64,000 nt of DNA from Methyloceanibacter methanicus (lineage in GTDB: Bacteria; Pseudomonadota; Alphaproteobacteria; Rhizobiales; Methyloligellaceae), in NCBI RefSeq assembly GCF_001723285.1, contig NZ_LPWG01000004.1, positions 113,020-177,019 on the forward strand, given 5' to 3'. How positions within the stretch are numbered: position 1 is the first letter of the stretch; each line of letters starts with the position of its first letter. Below, one piece after another: positions 1 to 8,150 of the stretch. The notes under the pieces are model-generated. The model made no database searches. It was not told the origin of the DNA and saw nothing but the letters and a program-made list of their open reading frames with translations. The position numbers and the translations under genes are program-made.

Positions 1-1
1 G

Positions 2-262
2 ATCGTGGTGGTCGAGGTGATCTCCTATCTCACGCGGCCCTTGAGCCTTTCGGTGCGTCTGTTCGCCAACATGACCGCGGGCCACACCCTGCTGAAAGTG
101 TTCGGCGCCTTCGTGGTGGCCATGGGCGTTCTGGGCGGCTGGGCCGCACTCGCCTTCATGGTGGCCTTCACCGGTCTCGAAATTCTGGTGGCGTTCCTGC
201 AAGCCTATGTGTTCGCCATCCTCACCTGCATCTATCTCAACGATGCGCTCCACCTTCACTAA
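2..262 (+). CDS. atpB: ATP synthase F0 subunit a, C-terminal part
   Basis: Partial gene cut by the left edge; only the last 86 or so residues are present. Subunit a forms the proton half-channels next to the c-ring in the inner membrane. The visible part has two hydrophobic helices and the conserved stretch [14 protein letters not shown], which carries the essential arginine (SVRLFAN) that faces the c-ring carboxylate. The second helix ends [19 protein letters not shown], a typical subunit a C-terminus. It is followed 41 bases later by atpE, the usual F0 order. The reading frame is open from base 2, so the start lies outside the window. Confidence 0.96.
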   Translation: MVVVEVISYLTRPLSLSVRLFANMTAGHTLLKVFGAFVVAMGVLGGWAALAFMVAFTGLEILVAFLQAYVFAILTCIYLNDALHLH

Positions 263-303
263 GCCGACATAGACAGTTCGATCGTTTCAAGGAGACTAAG
301 ATC

Positions 304-531
304 ATGGAAGCAGAAGCAGCAAAGTTCATCGGCGCAGGCCTAGCCTCGCTCGCACTTATCGGTGCCGGTCTCGGTATCGGAACCATCTTCGGTAGCTACC
401 TGCAGGGTGCGCTTCGCAACCCGTCGGCCGCTCCCGGTCAGTTCGCCAACCTGCTGCTCGGCTTTGCTCTTGCCGAAGCGACCGGCCTGTTCGGCCTCGT
501 GGTGGCACTGATCATCCTGTTCGTGTTCTAG
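304..531 (+). CDS. atpE: ATP synthase F0 subunit c
   Basis: 75-residue proteolipid that forms the rotor ring of F0. It shows the two-helix hairpin: a glycine-rich first helix ([13 protein letters not shown]), the polar loop RNPSA that contacts the central stalk, and a second helix holding the proton-carrying glutamate in [11 protein letters not shown]. Length is normal for the family. The ATG at 304 follows a good ribosome binding site (AAGGAG near 290). It sits between atpB and the two b-type subunits. Confidence 0.97.
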   Translation: MEAEAAKFIGAGLASLALIGAGLGIGTIFGSYLQGALRNPSAAPGQFANLLLGFALAEATGLFGLVVALIILFVF

Positions 532-581
532 TCTGAGCCGTTCCGGCTCTTAAGTAGAGAACACGCAAAAGGACACGATCC

Positions 582-1067
582 ATGCCGCAACTCAATCCGC
601 TCGATTGGGCTCCGCAAGTCATCTGGCTGCTCATCACCTTCGGCGTACTGTATCTGCTGATGGTGTGGGTTGCGATCCCGCGTATCGGCACGGTCATCGA
701 CAGGCGCGCGGCGAAGATCGCCGCCGATCTCGAAGCGGCCGAGACGAACAAGCGCACGACCGAGGAAGCCATCGCCAAATACGAGCAGGCTTTGGCGGAG
801 GCCAAGCAGAAGGCGCATGCCATCGTCGAAGAAGGACGCGCCAAACTGAAGGCCGAGACCGACGCGGAGCGGGCCAAGCTTCGAAAAGAGCTGGCCGACA
901 AGTCGGCGGAAGCGGCGGCGCGGATCGAGAAGGCGAAGACGTCCGCCATGAAGGACGTCAACGCCGTTGCGACGGAGGCCGCGGCCGATATCGTCAAACA
1001 GCTCATCGGCGTGGCGCCGTCCAAGGCGGACCTCGAAAAGGCCGTCACGGCGGCACGGAAGGCGTAA
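582..1067 (+). CDS. atpG: ATP synthase F0 subunit b' (peripheral stalk)
   Basis: 161-residue stator subunit. One transmembrane helix near residues 10-30 (VIWLLITFGVLYLLMVWVAI) is followed by a long charged helix rich in Ala, Glu and Lys (about residues 45-150) expected to form the right-handed coiled coil of the peripheral stalk. Alphaproteobacteria and cyanobacteria carry two diverged b subunits, b' and b, in tandem; this is the first of the pair, starting 50 bases after atpE and ending 4 bases before atpF. The b' assignment rests on gene order and on the N-terminal NPLDWAPQVIWLL pattern. Confidence 0.93.
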   Translation: MPQLNPLDWAPQVIWLLITFGVLYLLMVWVAIPRIGTVIDRRAAKIAADLEAAETNKRTTEEAIAKYEQALAEAKQKAHAIVEEGRAKLKAETDAERAKLRKELADKSAEAAARIEKAKTSAMKDVNAVATEAAADIVKQLIGVAPSKADLEKAVTAARKA

Positions 1068-1071
1068 AGAG

Positions 1072-1562
1072 ATGGATTTCCTCGCAACAGCGGAATTCTG
1101 GGTCGCGGTCTCCTTCTTCCTGTTCCTCGGCCTCGTCGTCTATTTCGGGGCCCACAAGAAGATCGCCTCCGCCCTCGACAACCGGGCCGCGTCGATCGCC
1201 AAGGAGCTCGCCGACGCCCAGGCCCTGCGTGAGGAGGCCGAAGCCGTCCTTGCCGACTACAAGAAGAAGACGGCCAACGCCGCGCAGGAAGCCGAGGACA
1301 TCATCGAACTCGCCGCCAAGGAAGCCGAGGCGCTGGCGCTGGAGACCTCCCGGTCCATGACCGAGCAATTCGAACGCCGCATGAAGATGGCCGAGGACAA
1401 GATCGCGCAGGCCGAAGCCGACGCGTTGCGCGATGTCCGGGCCGCCGCGGCCGATGCGGCCGTCACCGCCGCGCAGACCGTGATCGCCGGGTCGCTCACG
1501 CCCGAGGGCGCCGATAAGCTGATCGCGCCAGCATCGACGATCTGAAGTCGAAGCTGAACTAA
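1072..1562 (+). CDS. atpF: ATP synthase F0 subunit b, C-terminal frameshift
   Basis: Second peripheral-stalk subunit. The ATG at 1072 starts MDFLATAEFWVAVSFFLFLG, a membrane helix followed by a long coiled coil. As read, the frame stops at 1545 with a C-terminus ending IAPASTI. In the next frame the following bases read ASIDDLKSKLN and stop at 1562, which is how alphaproteobacterial b subunits normally end. One base therefore appears to be missing near 1527 (GCGGCC read as GCGCC). I annotate to 1562 on that basis. Because the ATP synthase is important for growth, sequence error is likelier than mutation. Confidence 0.9.
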
Positions 1563-1597
1563 CGGCTCAGTCTCCGTTCGCCTTTTTGGCAATTCTC

Positions 1598-1625
1598 CAT
1601 GCCGGTGCGGTAATGTGCCGGCATG
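1598..1625 (+). promoter_or_regulatory. inverted repeat enclosing a start codon
   Basis: Perfect 8-base arms, CATGCCGG (1598-1605) and CCGGCATG (1618-1625), with a 12-base loop. The ATG of the downstream glycosyltransferase (1623) lies inside the right arm and no clear Shine-Dalgarno sequence precedes it. A hairpin in the mRNA would hide the start codon. It could instead be part of a terminator for the atp operon, although no T-run follows. Function is inferred only. Confidence 0.4.
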
Positions 1626-3110
1626 GTTCAAATCGTCGAACCTCGCCATCCTGTGTCGCTCAGCGACTATGAGAGCGTCGCGGATTTGGGCGCCACGGTG
1701 CGCGGCCTTCGGCAAGAGGCCGAGAGCCGCCTGGCCGGGCTCGATGGGCGACGCATGGTCATGGTCAACAGCACCGCGCAAGGCGGTGGCGTGGCCGAGA
1801 TGCTGCCGCCGCTCCTCACCATTTTGCGCGAACTCGGCGTCGACACCCGCTGGCTGGTGATCGAAACGCAGGACCATGCCTTCTTCCGTCTGACCAAGAC
1901 CCTGCACAACCTCATCCACGGCGCCGGCGATCCCAATCTCGGGGCGCTGGACCAGGCGGTCTACGACCGGGTCAGCGCGGAGAACGCGGCGGCGATCGAG
2001 GACTTCCTCAATCCCGGCGACGTGCTGGTGGTCCACGACCCGCAGCCCATGGGTGCAGGCGCCCTGCTCCGCGAGAGGATGGATATCGCGGCGATCTGGC
2101 GCTGCCACATCGGTCTTGACCGGGAGACCGCGGAGACGCGCGCCGCGTGGGCCTTCCTCGATCCGTATCTGAAGCCGTACGACCATGCCGTCTTCACGGC
2201 GCCGGAGTATATTCCGAGCGTTTTGGCCGGGCGCGCCACCATAATTCATCCGGCGATCGACCCGCTCAGCCATAAGAATCGGCACCTCCAGGTCCACGAC
2301 CTGGTCGGAATCCTCGCCAATTCCGCGCTGATCAAGCCGTGGGGGCCCGTCATTACGCCGGCCTACCCGGAGCCCGCCAAGCGGCTCCAGGCCGACGGCG
2401 ACTGGGCACCCGCGACCGAGCCGGAGGATTTCGGCCTGCTTTTCCGTCCGATCGTCACCCAGGTTTCGCGCTGGGACCGGCTCAAAGGCTTCCTGCCGCT
2501 GATTGAGGGGTTCGTCCTGCTCAAACGCCGCATCGAGGCCCGCACGGATCTCGACGAACACCATTTGCGGGCCCTGCAACTCGTCCGCCTCGTCCTGGCC
2601 GGGCCCGACCCGGCCTCGGTCGACGACGACCCCGAGGGCAAGGAGGTCCTCTCCGAACTCTGTGGAGCCTACACCTCGCTGCCGCCGCACCTGCAGGCCG
2701 ATATCGCGCTACTCTCCCTGCCGATGTCCTCGAAGGCGAACAACGCCCTGATCGTCAATGCGCTTCAATGCTGCTCCGACATCGTGGTGCAGAACTCGAT
2801 CCAGGAAGGCTTCGGATTGACGGTCACCGAGCCCATGTGGAAACGCGCGGCGGTGATGGGGTCGAGCGCGGTCGGCATCAAGCAGCAGGTTCGCCCGGAC
2901 TTGGACGGGCTGCTTATCAAGAACCCGGAGGATCCCGGCGAGGTCGCCGATGGCCTCGATCAACTCTTGCGCGACGCGACTAAGCGTGCCGCCTTGGGGC
3001 GCAGCGCCCGGCAACGGGTCCACGACAATTTTCTGGTGTTCAGTCAGGTAAAGAGCTGGCTGGAGCTCCTGACCAACACGGTCACGGCGCGCTGGCCGAA
3101 CCATTCCTAG
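1623..3110 (+). CDS. trehalose synthase-like GT4 glycosyltransferase
   Basis: 495 residues with the layout of retaining GT-B glycosyltransferases of family 4. The N-terminal half has the glycine-rich VNSTAQGGGVAEML loop typical of TreT-type trehalose glycosyltransferring synthases, which join NDP-glucose and glucose. VVHDPQPMGAG and the RCHIGLD stretch also match TreT. The C-terminal half carries the E-x7-E donor-binding motif (QEGFGLTVTEP, about residues 394-403). No otsA/otsB or other trehalose gene is adjacent. The gene lies between the atp operon and a convergent phosphodiester glycosidase gene 9 bases away. Family assignment is firm; the exact sugar product is inferred. Confidence 0.8.
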   Translation: MVQIVEPRHPVSLSDYESVADLGATVRGLRQEAESRLAGLDGRRMVMVNSTAQGGGVAEMLPPLLTILRELGVDTRWLVIETQDHAFFRLTKTLHNLIHGAGDPNLGALDQAVYDRVSAENAAAIEDFLNPGDVLVVHDPQPMGAGALLRERMDIAAIWRCHIGLDRETAETRAAWAFLDPYLKPYDHAVFTAPEYIPSVLAGRATIIHPAIDPLSHKNRHLQVHDLVGILANSALIKPWGPVITPAYPEPAKRLQADGDWAPATEPEDFGLLFRPIVTQVSRWDRLKGFLPLIEGFVLLKRRIEARTDLDEHHLRALQLVRLVLAGPDPASVDDDPEGKEVLSELCGAYTSLPPHLQADIALLSLPMSSKANNALIVNALQCCSDIVVQNSIQEGFGLTVTEPMWKRAAVMGSSAVGIKQQVRPDLDGLLIKNPEDPGEVADGLDQLLRDATKRAALGRSARQRVHDNFLVFSQVKSWLELLTNTVTARWPNHS

Positions 3111-3119
3111 GTTGGCGCT

Positions 3120-3902
3120 CTACTCCACCACCGCGATGATCGGGCCGTAGCCGCCATGGCCCGGCCGGTCGTTGCGCTTGAGCTCGGGCGCGTAGAGCCC
3201 CGGTGCCCAGCCTCCGTCCAGGAACAGCGCGTTCGGCACTCCGAGGCCGTCCCGGAAGGCGCGCGCGAATTCGTAGAAGCTGACCCGGCCCTTGGTCATG
3301 ACGAAATAGGCCGTGCCGTCCGGCGCCACACCGACCCCGTTGCGCGGTTTGAAATCGCGCGAGTCCTTTAGAAAGGCGGGATGGATGACGCCCTCGACGA
3401 CCAGCATCGGCCCCGATTGGGTGGCGAAGGCGGCGTTCGGCTTTTGCGCGCGGAACTGGCCGCTCTCGAGGACGCCGGCGCGCCCGTCACCCCAGTAGAA
3501 CACGCCGTTGGGCTTCTTGTAGAAATTGGGAATCTGGCTGGGCCGCCCTGTGACCGTCTTGGTATTAAGCGCCGAAAGCGTGCGTCCGTTCTCGACGTGA
3601 AGGCCGACGGGGCTGAAATCGCGCTCGTACATGCCCCCATTCATGGCGAAGACCAGCGTACGGCCCACGGCCTTCAGCGCGTTCGAGAGCGCATCGAAGG
3701 TGCGCAACGGGCGTCCGTTCGGTCCTTGCCAGAAGAGGCGGAGGTCGTCCGTAGCCGGATTGAAGCTGCAGACGACATAGGCGGCATCGAGAATCCGCCG
3801 GTCCTCGCATCCACCGGCGAGCGCCGTCCCGACCCCCTGCAGCAACGCCACGATCGCGAGAACGAGCGGGGGAAGGCCCCGCGCCAATCTGTGCGGCGAC
3901 AT
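3120..3902 (-). CDS. secreted phosphodiester glycosidase-like protein (NAGPA/DUF2233)
   Basis: 260-residue exported protein. A signal peptide covers about residues 1-30 (LPPLVLAIVALLQGVGTALAG). The body matches the phosphodiester glycosidase domain related to the mammalian uncovering enzyme NAGPA: FAMNGGMYERDFSPVGLHVENG, a GVFYWGD segment, and a C-terminal NALFLDGGWAPGLY with the conserved aspartate and glycines. Substrate in bacteria is mostly unknown; an exopolysaccharide or phosphoglycan role is inference. Ends tail-to-tail with the glycosyltransferase gene and is followed on its upstream side by a lipoprotein gene 12 bases away, so the two minus-strand genes are probably co-transcribed. 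Confidence 0.8.
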   Translation of the reverse strand: MSPHRLARGLPPLVLAIVALLQGVGTALAGGCEDRRILDAAYVVCSFNPATDDLRLFWQGPNGRPLRTFDALSNALKAVGRTLVFAMNGGMYERDFSPVGLHVENGRTLSALNTKTVTGRPSQIPNFYKKPNGVFYWGDGRAGVLESGQFRAQKPNAAFATQSGPMLVVEGVIHPAFLKDSRDFKPRNGVGVAPDGTAYFVMTKGRVSFYEFARAFRDGLGVPNALFLDGGWAPGLYAPELKRNDRPGHGGYGPIIAVVE

Positions 3903-3914
3903 GGCGCTCCGTCC

Positions 3915-4535
3915 CTATTTCAACGCCACGAAGATCTTGTAGTCCTCAAGCCGCGTACCCGGCCGGACCGGCAAGGATATCTGACGGACCATGGAGAAAT
4001 AGCCGACCGTCTGATCGGCGGGGACCGTGACGCGCACGCTCATGCGGTCCTGTGCGATCTGCGCCTTGTAGGCGTCCGTCGCCTTGACCGATACCGGCAG
4101 CGAGTAGCTGCCCGCATGGCCCTTGGGGCCGAGAAGCACGCGCCCCGCATAACCGTATTTCACGAGCACGCGCCCGCCACTCAGTTGGCACTCGCGGGAG
4201 AGCTTGGTGATTTCCCCGCGATAGACGATGAAGTCCGCTTCGCCGTCGTGCCCGCCCTGATAGACCGTCCTCAGCTTCTCGTTGGGCCAGGCGACGACTT
4301 GGGGACAACTGGACGCGCGGCCGTCGGCGGACGCTGTCGTCGATGCGGGCGCGGGATCCGATGACGGCAGAGACGGCAAGTCGATCGTGGGCAATCGGTC
4401 CGGCAGGCGCTCACTGGAAAAACCCGTGGTGCCGCCGCCACCGCCGCCGCAGCCCGAGACGAGCGCAAGGCCCGCGCACAGGGTCACGAACCCGATCGTA
4501 CGGCTCCAATTTTGCCGGTCCTTGCGCCTCAACAC
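3915..4535 (-). CDS. predicted lipoprotein of unknown function
   Basis: About 206 residues. A hydrophobic segment followed by LALVSGCGGGGGG gives a lipobox with Cys as the first mature residue, then a Pro/Ser-rich linker and a conserved beta-rich domain (GEADFIVYRGEITKLSREC... TVGYFSMVRQISLPV). The long open frame continues to 4832 but that would overlap the divergent ispH; the start is more likely the GTG at 4535 or the TTG at 4532, next to the purine-rich AGGGCAGGA. I do not recognise a function. It precedes the phosphodiester glycosidase gene on the same strand. Confidence 0.6.
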   Translation of the reverse strand: MLRRKDRQNWSRTIGFVTLCAGLALVSGCGGGGGGTTGFSSERLPDRLPTIDLPSLPSSDPAPASTTASADGRASSCPQVVAWPNEKLRTVYQGGHDGEADFIVYRGEITKLSRECQLSGGRVLVKYGYAGRVLLGPKGHAGSYSLPVSVKATDAYKAQIAQDRMSVRVTVPADQTVGYFSMVRQISLPVRPGTRLEDYKIFVALK

Positions 4536-4782
4536 TCCTGCCCTTCGCTTGACATGCCCGGCGTCCAAGCCTGATATGCCCGAGCGCGCGATGACTTGTT
4601 CCCTGGACGGCCCGCGCGCTCCCGGGCCGCCATTTGTGCCGAAATTATCGGCCGATGTCAGTCCCGACAAGACCCGTGTCGGGCCCAAAAACGGGACGTT
4701 CCCGTCAGCCGGAGGCAGGCTCGGCGTCGTTTTGGGCTGAATTGCGGCCGTTGGGTTGAAGCAGAGACGTTCTGGAGCATCG

Positions 4783-5769
4783 ATGACCGGCACACCTCCG
4801 ACTCCGCAGCGCAGCGAGCGGCCCCCGCTCACGGTCTATCTCGCGTCCCCGCGCGGGTTCTGTGCGGGCGTGGACCGGGCGATCCAGATCGTCGAGCTTG
4901 CTTTGGAGAAATACGGCGCGCCGGTCTATGTGCGCCATGCCATCGTTCACAATCGCTACGTCGTGGAATCCCTCGAGGCCAAGGGGGCCATCTTCGTCGA
5001 GGAACTGGACGAGATTCCCGAAACGGACGCGCCGATCGTCTTCTCCGCGCACGGCGTACCGAAAGCGGTGCCGGCCGACGCACGCAACCGCCGCATGTTC
5101 ATGCTGGACGCCACCTGCCCCCTCGTCTCCAAGGTTCACATCGAAGCCGAGCGGCTGTTCGATCACGGTCACGAGATTCTGCTGATCGGCCATGCGGGCC
5201 ATCCCGAAGTCGTCGGGACAACCGGTCAATTGCCGCCGGGCGCATCACGCTCGAGACGAGCGAGGACGCGGCCTCTTTTACGCCCAAGGACACCTCGAAG
5301 CTCGGCCGTGATCACCCAGACGACCCTGTCCGTGGACGATACGCGCGACATCCTGGCCGTGCTGCAGACCCGCTTCCCGGACATTGTCGTCCCGCGCAAG
5401 GACGATATTTGCTACGCGACGACAAACCGTCAGGACGCGGTCAAGCGAATCGCGGCACAGTGCGACGCGATGATCGTCGTCGGTTCACCGAATAGTTCGA
5501 ACTCCTTGCGCCTGGTGGAAGTTGCCCAGCGCGCCGGGTGTCCGCAGGCCGTGCTCGTGGAGCGCCGGAGCGAGATCGACTGGAGCCAATTCGAGAACAT
5601 CCGCAGTCTCGGCGTGACCGCCGGTGCGTCGGCGCCGGAGGTTCTGGTCGACAGCATCATCGATGCCTTCGCGGAACGCTTCGACGTGGCCGTGCAGACG
5701 GTGACCACGGCCGAGGAGACCATCTCCTTCAAGCTGCCGCGTCCCTTGAGAGACACGACGGCGGCATAG
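4783..5769 (+). CDS. ispH: 4-hydroxy-3-methylbut-2-enyl diphosphate reductase, with internal out-of-frame stretch
   Basis: IspH (LytB) carries out the last step of the MEP isoprenoid pathway, making IPP and DMAPP with a [4Fe-4S] cluster. The three cluster cysteines are present: [24 protein letters not shown] and [11 protein letters not shown]. The product signature [15 protein letters not shown] and the C-terminal TAGASAPE are intact. Between about 5242 and 5305 the frame reads an Arg/Ser-rich stretch ([12 protein letters not shown]); the neighbouring frame gives the expected [21 protein letters not shown]. So two compensating indels seem to scramble about 20 residues while leaving the frame open. 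ATG 4783 was chosen over the upstream GTG because of family length. thrB begins directly after the stop codon. Confidence 0.93.
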   Translation: MTGTPPTPQRSERPPLTVYLASPRGFCAGVDRAIQIVELALEKYGAPVYVRHAIVHNRYVVESLEAKGAIFVEELDEIPETDAPIVFSAHGVPKAVPADARNRRMFMLDATCPLVSKVHIEAERLFDHGHEILLIGHAGHPEVVGTTGQLPPGASRSRRARTRPLLRPRTPRSSAVITQTTLSVDDTRDILAVLQTRFPDIVVPRKDDICYATTNRQDAVKRIAAQCDAMIVVGSPNSSNSLRLVEVAQRAGCPQAVLVERRSEIDWSQFENIRSLGVTAGASAPEVLVDSIIDAFAERFDVAVQTVTTAEETISFKLPRPLRDTTAA

Positions 5770-6738
5770 ATGGCTGTCTACACGGATGTCAGCGATCAAG
5801 AGCTCGAGGATTTCATCGCGAGTTACGACATCGGCACCCTGACCTCGTTCAAGGGCATCGCCGAAGGCGTCGAGAACACGAACTACCTCATTCACACGGA
5901 TACCAGCCCCTTCATCCTCACGCTTTACGAAAAGCGCGTGCGCTCGGAGGACCTACCGTACTTCCTGTCCTTGATGGAGCATTTGGCGGCGGCCGGGATC
6001 ACCTGCCCGCTGCCGGTGCGTGACCGCGAAGGACGCATCCTGCGAGAACTCGCCGGTCGCCCAGCCGCCCTGATCAGTTTCCTGGAGGGCGTTTGGATCA
6101 GGCGCCCCGGGATCGTCCACTGTGCCGAGCTCGGCACCGCGCTCGCGAAATTTCATCTTGCCGGACTGGATTTCCCCATGCACCGCGACAACGACCTGTC
6201 GCTGCCCGGCTGGCGGTCGTTGCTCGAGGATTTGCGCGGCGCGGCCGACACCGTGATCCCGGGGCTGCAGGACGAGATCGCCGGGGAGCTCGCCTTTCTC
6301 GATGCGCACTGGGCCACGGACTTGCCGGTCGGCGTGATCCACGCCGATCTGTTTCCCGACAACGTGTTCTTCCTTGGCGAGAAGCTGTCCGGGTTCATCG
6401 ACTTCTATTTCGCCTGCAACGACATGATGGCCTATGACCTGGCCGTTTGTCTCAATGCCTGGTGTTTCGAGCCCGATGCGTCCTTCAACGTGACCAAGGC
6501 GCGCGCGATGCTGCAGGCCTACGAGAAGGTGCGGCCCCTGACCGGACCCGAACTCGAGGCGCTTCCCCTGCTCGCGCGCGGCGCCGCCTTGCGCTTTCTG
6601 CTGACCCGCACCTACGACCTGCTCAACACGGACGCAAATGCGCTCGTGAAGACCAAAGACCCGCGCGAATATCTGCGGAAGCTGCGCTTTCACCAGCGCG
6701 TGCAGTCCTATCGCGACTACGGAATCGGGTCGGACTGA
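5770..6738 (+). CDS. thrB: homoserine kinase
   Basis: 322 residues, the aminoglycoside-phosphotransferase-fold homoserine kinase (ThrB2 type) of alphaproteobacteria. It phosphorylates homoserine in threonine synthesis; the next enzyme, ThrC, is encoded at 14.8-16.2 kb. Seen are the N-terminal nucleotide loop ([13 protein letters not shown]), the catalytic [14 protein letters not shown] (Brenner motif HxDxxxxN) and the metal-binding [18 protein letters not shown]. The start codon abuts the ispH stop, so they are translationally close and the ispH-thrB-rnhA order is the standard one in Rhizobiales. Confidence 0.95.
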   Translation: MAVYTDVSDQELEDFIASYDIGTLTSFKGIAEGVENTNYLIHTDTSPFILTLYEKRVRSEDLPYFLSLMEHLAAAGITCPLPVRDREGRILRELAGRPAALISFLEGVWIRRPGIVHCAELGTALAKFHLAGLDFPMHRDNDLSLPGWRSLLEDLRGAADTVIPGLQDEIAGELAFLDAHWATDLPVGVIHADLFPDNVFFLGEKLSGFIDFYFACNDMMAYDLAVCLNAWCFEPDASFNVTKARAMLQAYEKVRPLTGPELEALPLLARGAALRFLLTRTYDLLNTDANALVKTKDPREYLRKLRFHQRVQSYRDYGIGSD

Positions 6739-6749
6739 GGACGAGAACC

Positions 6750-7202
6750 ATGGCCGCCCGCCCCAAAGTCGTGATTCATACCGACGGCGCCTGTTCGGGC
6801 AATCCGGGCCCAGGCGGCTGGGGCGCAATCCTGGAGTCCGGTCCGCACCGCAAGGAACTCAAAGGCGGCGAGGCGCAAACGACCAATAACCGCATGGAGC
6901 TGACGGCCGCCATCGAAGCCTTGGAAGCGCTCAAAGGGCCGTCGGATGTGGAACTCTATACGGACTCGAACTATCTGCGCGGCGGGATCACTGGCTGGAT
7001 CAAAGGGTGGAAGCGGAACGGCTGGCGGACGGCCGACAAGAAGCCCGTCAAGAATGTCGAGCTATGGCAGCGGCTCGAACAAGCCGAAGCCCCCCATCGC
7101 GTAGAGTGGCACTGGCTCAAAGGCCATGCCGGACACGACGAGAACGAGCGTGCGGACGAACTGGCCCGCGAAGGCATGGCGCCATATCTGAGCCGAGGTT
7201 GA
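6750..7202 (+). CDS. rnhA: ribonuclease HI
   Basis: 150-residue RNase H1 that cuts RNA in RNA-DNA hybrids such as R-loops and primers. All catalytic residues are visible: Asp in [16 protein letters not shown], Glu in [13 protein letters not shown], Asp in LYTDSNYL and the His/Asp of [16 protein letters not shown]. The basic handle region ([12 protein letters not shown]) is present. The ATG at 6750 lies 11 bases after the thrB stop, with AGGACGAGAA upstream, so it is the third gene of the ispH-thrB-rnhA unit. Confidence 0.97.
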   Translation: MAARPKVVIHTDGACSGNPGPGGWGAILESGPHRKELKGGEAQTTNNRMELTAAIEALEALKGPSDVELYTDSNYLRGGITGWIKGWKRNGWRTADKKPVKNVELWQRLEQAEAPHRVEWHWLKGHAGHDENERADELAREGMAPYLSRG

Positions 7203-7226
7203 ATTCGGGCGGAGCCCAAACCGCTT

Positions 7227-7712
7227 CTACAGGGCCGCGAGGATCGCCTCGGCGGCGGAGACTTCGGCGACGCCCGGGTTCTCCTCGATGCGGAGCATTT
7301 TGACGGTCCCGTCCTCCACCACCATCGCGTAGCGCTTGGAGCGGGTGCCGAGGCCCACGCCGCCACCGTCGAAGTCCATGCCGATCTTCTTCGTGAATTC
7401 GGCGTTGCCGTCCGACAAGATCGTCACCTTGCCCGCCGCGCCCGTCGCTTCGCCCCACGCCGAGAGCACGAAGGGGTCGTTGACGGCCAGGCAAACCACC
7501 TCATCCACGCCCTTCGCCTTGAACGCGTCGGCGGCCTCGACAAAGCCTGGCATATGCTTGAGGTGGCAGGTGGGCGTGAACGCACCCGGCACGGCAAACA
7601 GCACGACCTTCTTGCCGCCGAATACGTCTTTCGCGCTCAAGGCCTCGATTCCGTTGGGGCCCATGATGCGAAACGTGGCTTCGGGGAGCATATCTCCTTC
7701 GGCGATGGTCAT
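7227..7712 (-). CDS. peroxiredoxin (Prx5/AhpE-like redoxin)
   Basis: 161-residue thiol peroxidase of the Prx5 group, which reduces hydrogen peroxide and organic peroxides, typically with glutathione/glutaredoxin as donor. The peroxidatic cysteine sits in VPGAFTPTCHLKHMPGF, with the conserved Pro and Thr three and four residues ahead. The second half has the family signature FTKKIGMDFDGGGVGLGTRSKRYAM. It is convergent with rnhA and monocistronic. The upstream region contains a short tandem repeat (7756-7797). Confidence 0.93.
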   Translation of the reverse strand: MTIAEGDMLPEATFRIMGPNGIEALSAKDVFGGKKVVLFAVPGAFTPTCHLKHMPGFVEAADAFKAKGVDEVVCLAVNDPFVLSAWGEATGAAGKVTILSDGNAEFTKKIGMDFDGGGVGLGTRSKRYAMVVEDGTVKMLRIEENPGVAEVSAAEAILAAL

Positions 7713-7755
7713 GCGGATCGTCTCCTTGGATGCGTGGCCTTGGACTTGCGCGGTC

Positions 7756-7797
7756 TTGAACGTATGGCCCCGAACGTGTGGCCCTCGACGTCTGGCC
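7756..7797. repeat. three imperfect tandem 14-base units
   Basis: Three adjacent 14-base units, TTGAACGTATGGCC, CCGAACGTGTGGCC and CTCGACGTCTGGCC, sharing the pattern GA-ACGT-TGGCC. They lie 44 bases upstream of the peroxiredoxin start. The arrangement resembles iterated regulator sites, but no known operator is recognised. Confidence 0.5.
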
Positions 7798-7953
7798 TTG
7801 GCTTATCAGGCTCGCAGGCAAGACACCATACCGGCTTGCCGCGTGCGCGCCAATCGCGCGTTGGAACGGTGCGCGCGCGACCGGCGTTACCTCCTGCAAC
7901 CACAGGAACACGCCGGGGCCCATGACGGCCCCGTGGGGGCGCAGGGAGGTTCC

Positions 7954-8139
7954 ATGACACGGTTTGGCATACTCGTGGTCGCCGCCGCGGGCCTCGCGGC
8001 AGCGGGGTGTACGACCGGCGAAAAACGCGTCAGCGGGGCTGCCATCGGCGGCGTGTTCGGGGCGGCAATCGCCGGGCCGCTCGGTGCGGGCGCCGGTGCC
8101 GCGGCGGGTGCGGCGACAGCCCCAAGCATCGCGCGGTAA
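7954..8139 (+). CDS. small glycine-zipper lipoprotein
   Basis: 61 residues. A signal sequence MTRFGILVVAAAGLAAAGC ends in a lipobox, so it is predicted to be lipidated at Cys19. The mature part is a Gly/Ala repeat (GAAIGGVFGAAIAGPLGAGAGAAAG) of the glycine-zipper kind found in small outer-membrane or osmotically induced lipoproteins. The ATG follows GGGAGG at about 7943, a clear ribosome binding site. Function unknown. Another start is not likely because the lipobox fixes the N-terminus. Confidence 0.65.
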   Translation: MTRFGILVVAAAGLAAAGCTTGEKRVSGAAIGGVFGAAIAGPLGAGAGAAAGAATAPSIAR

Positions 8140-8150
8140 GACGCGCGCGC

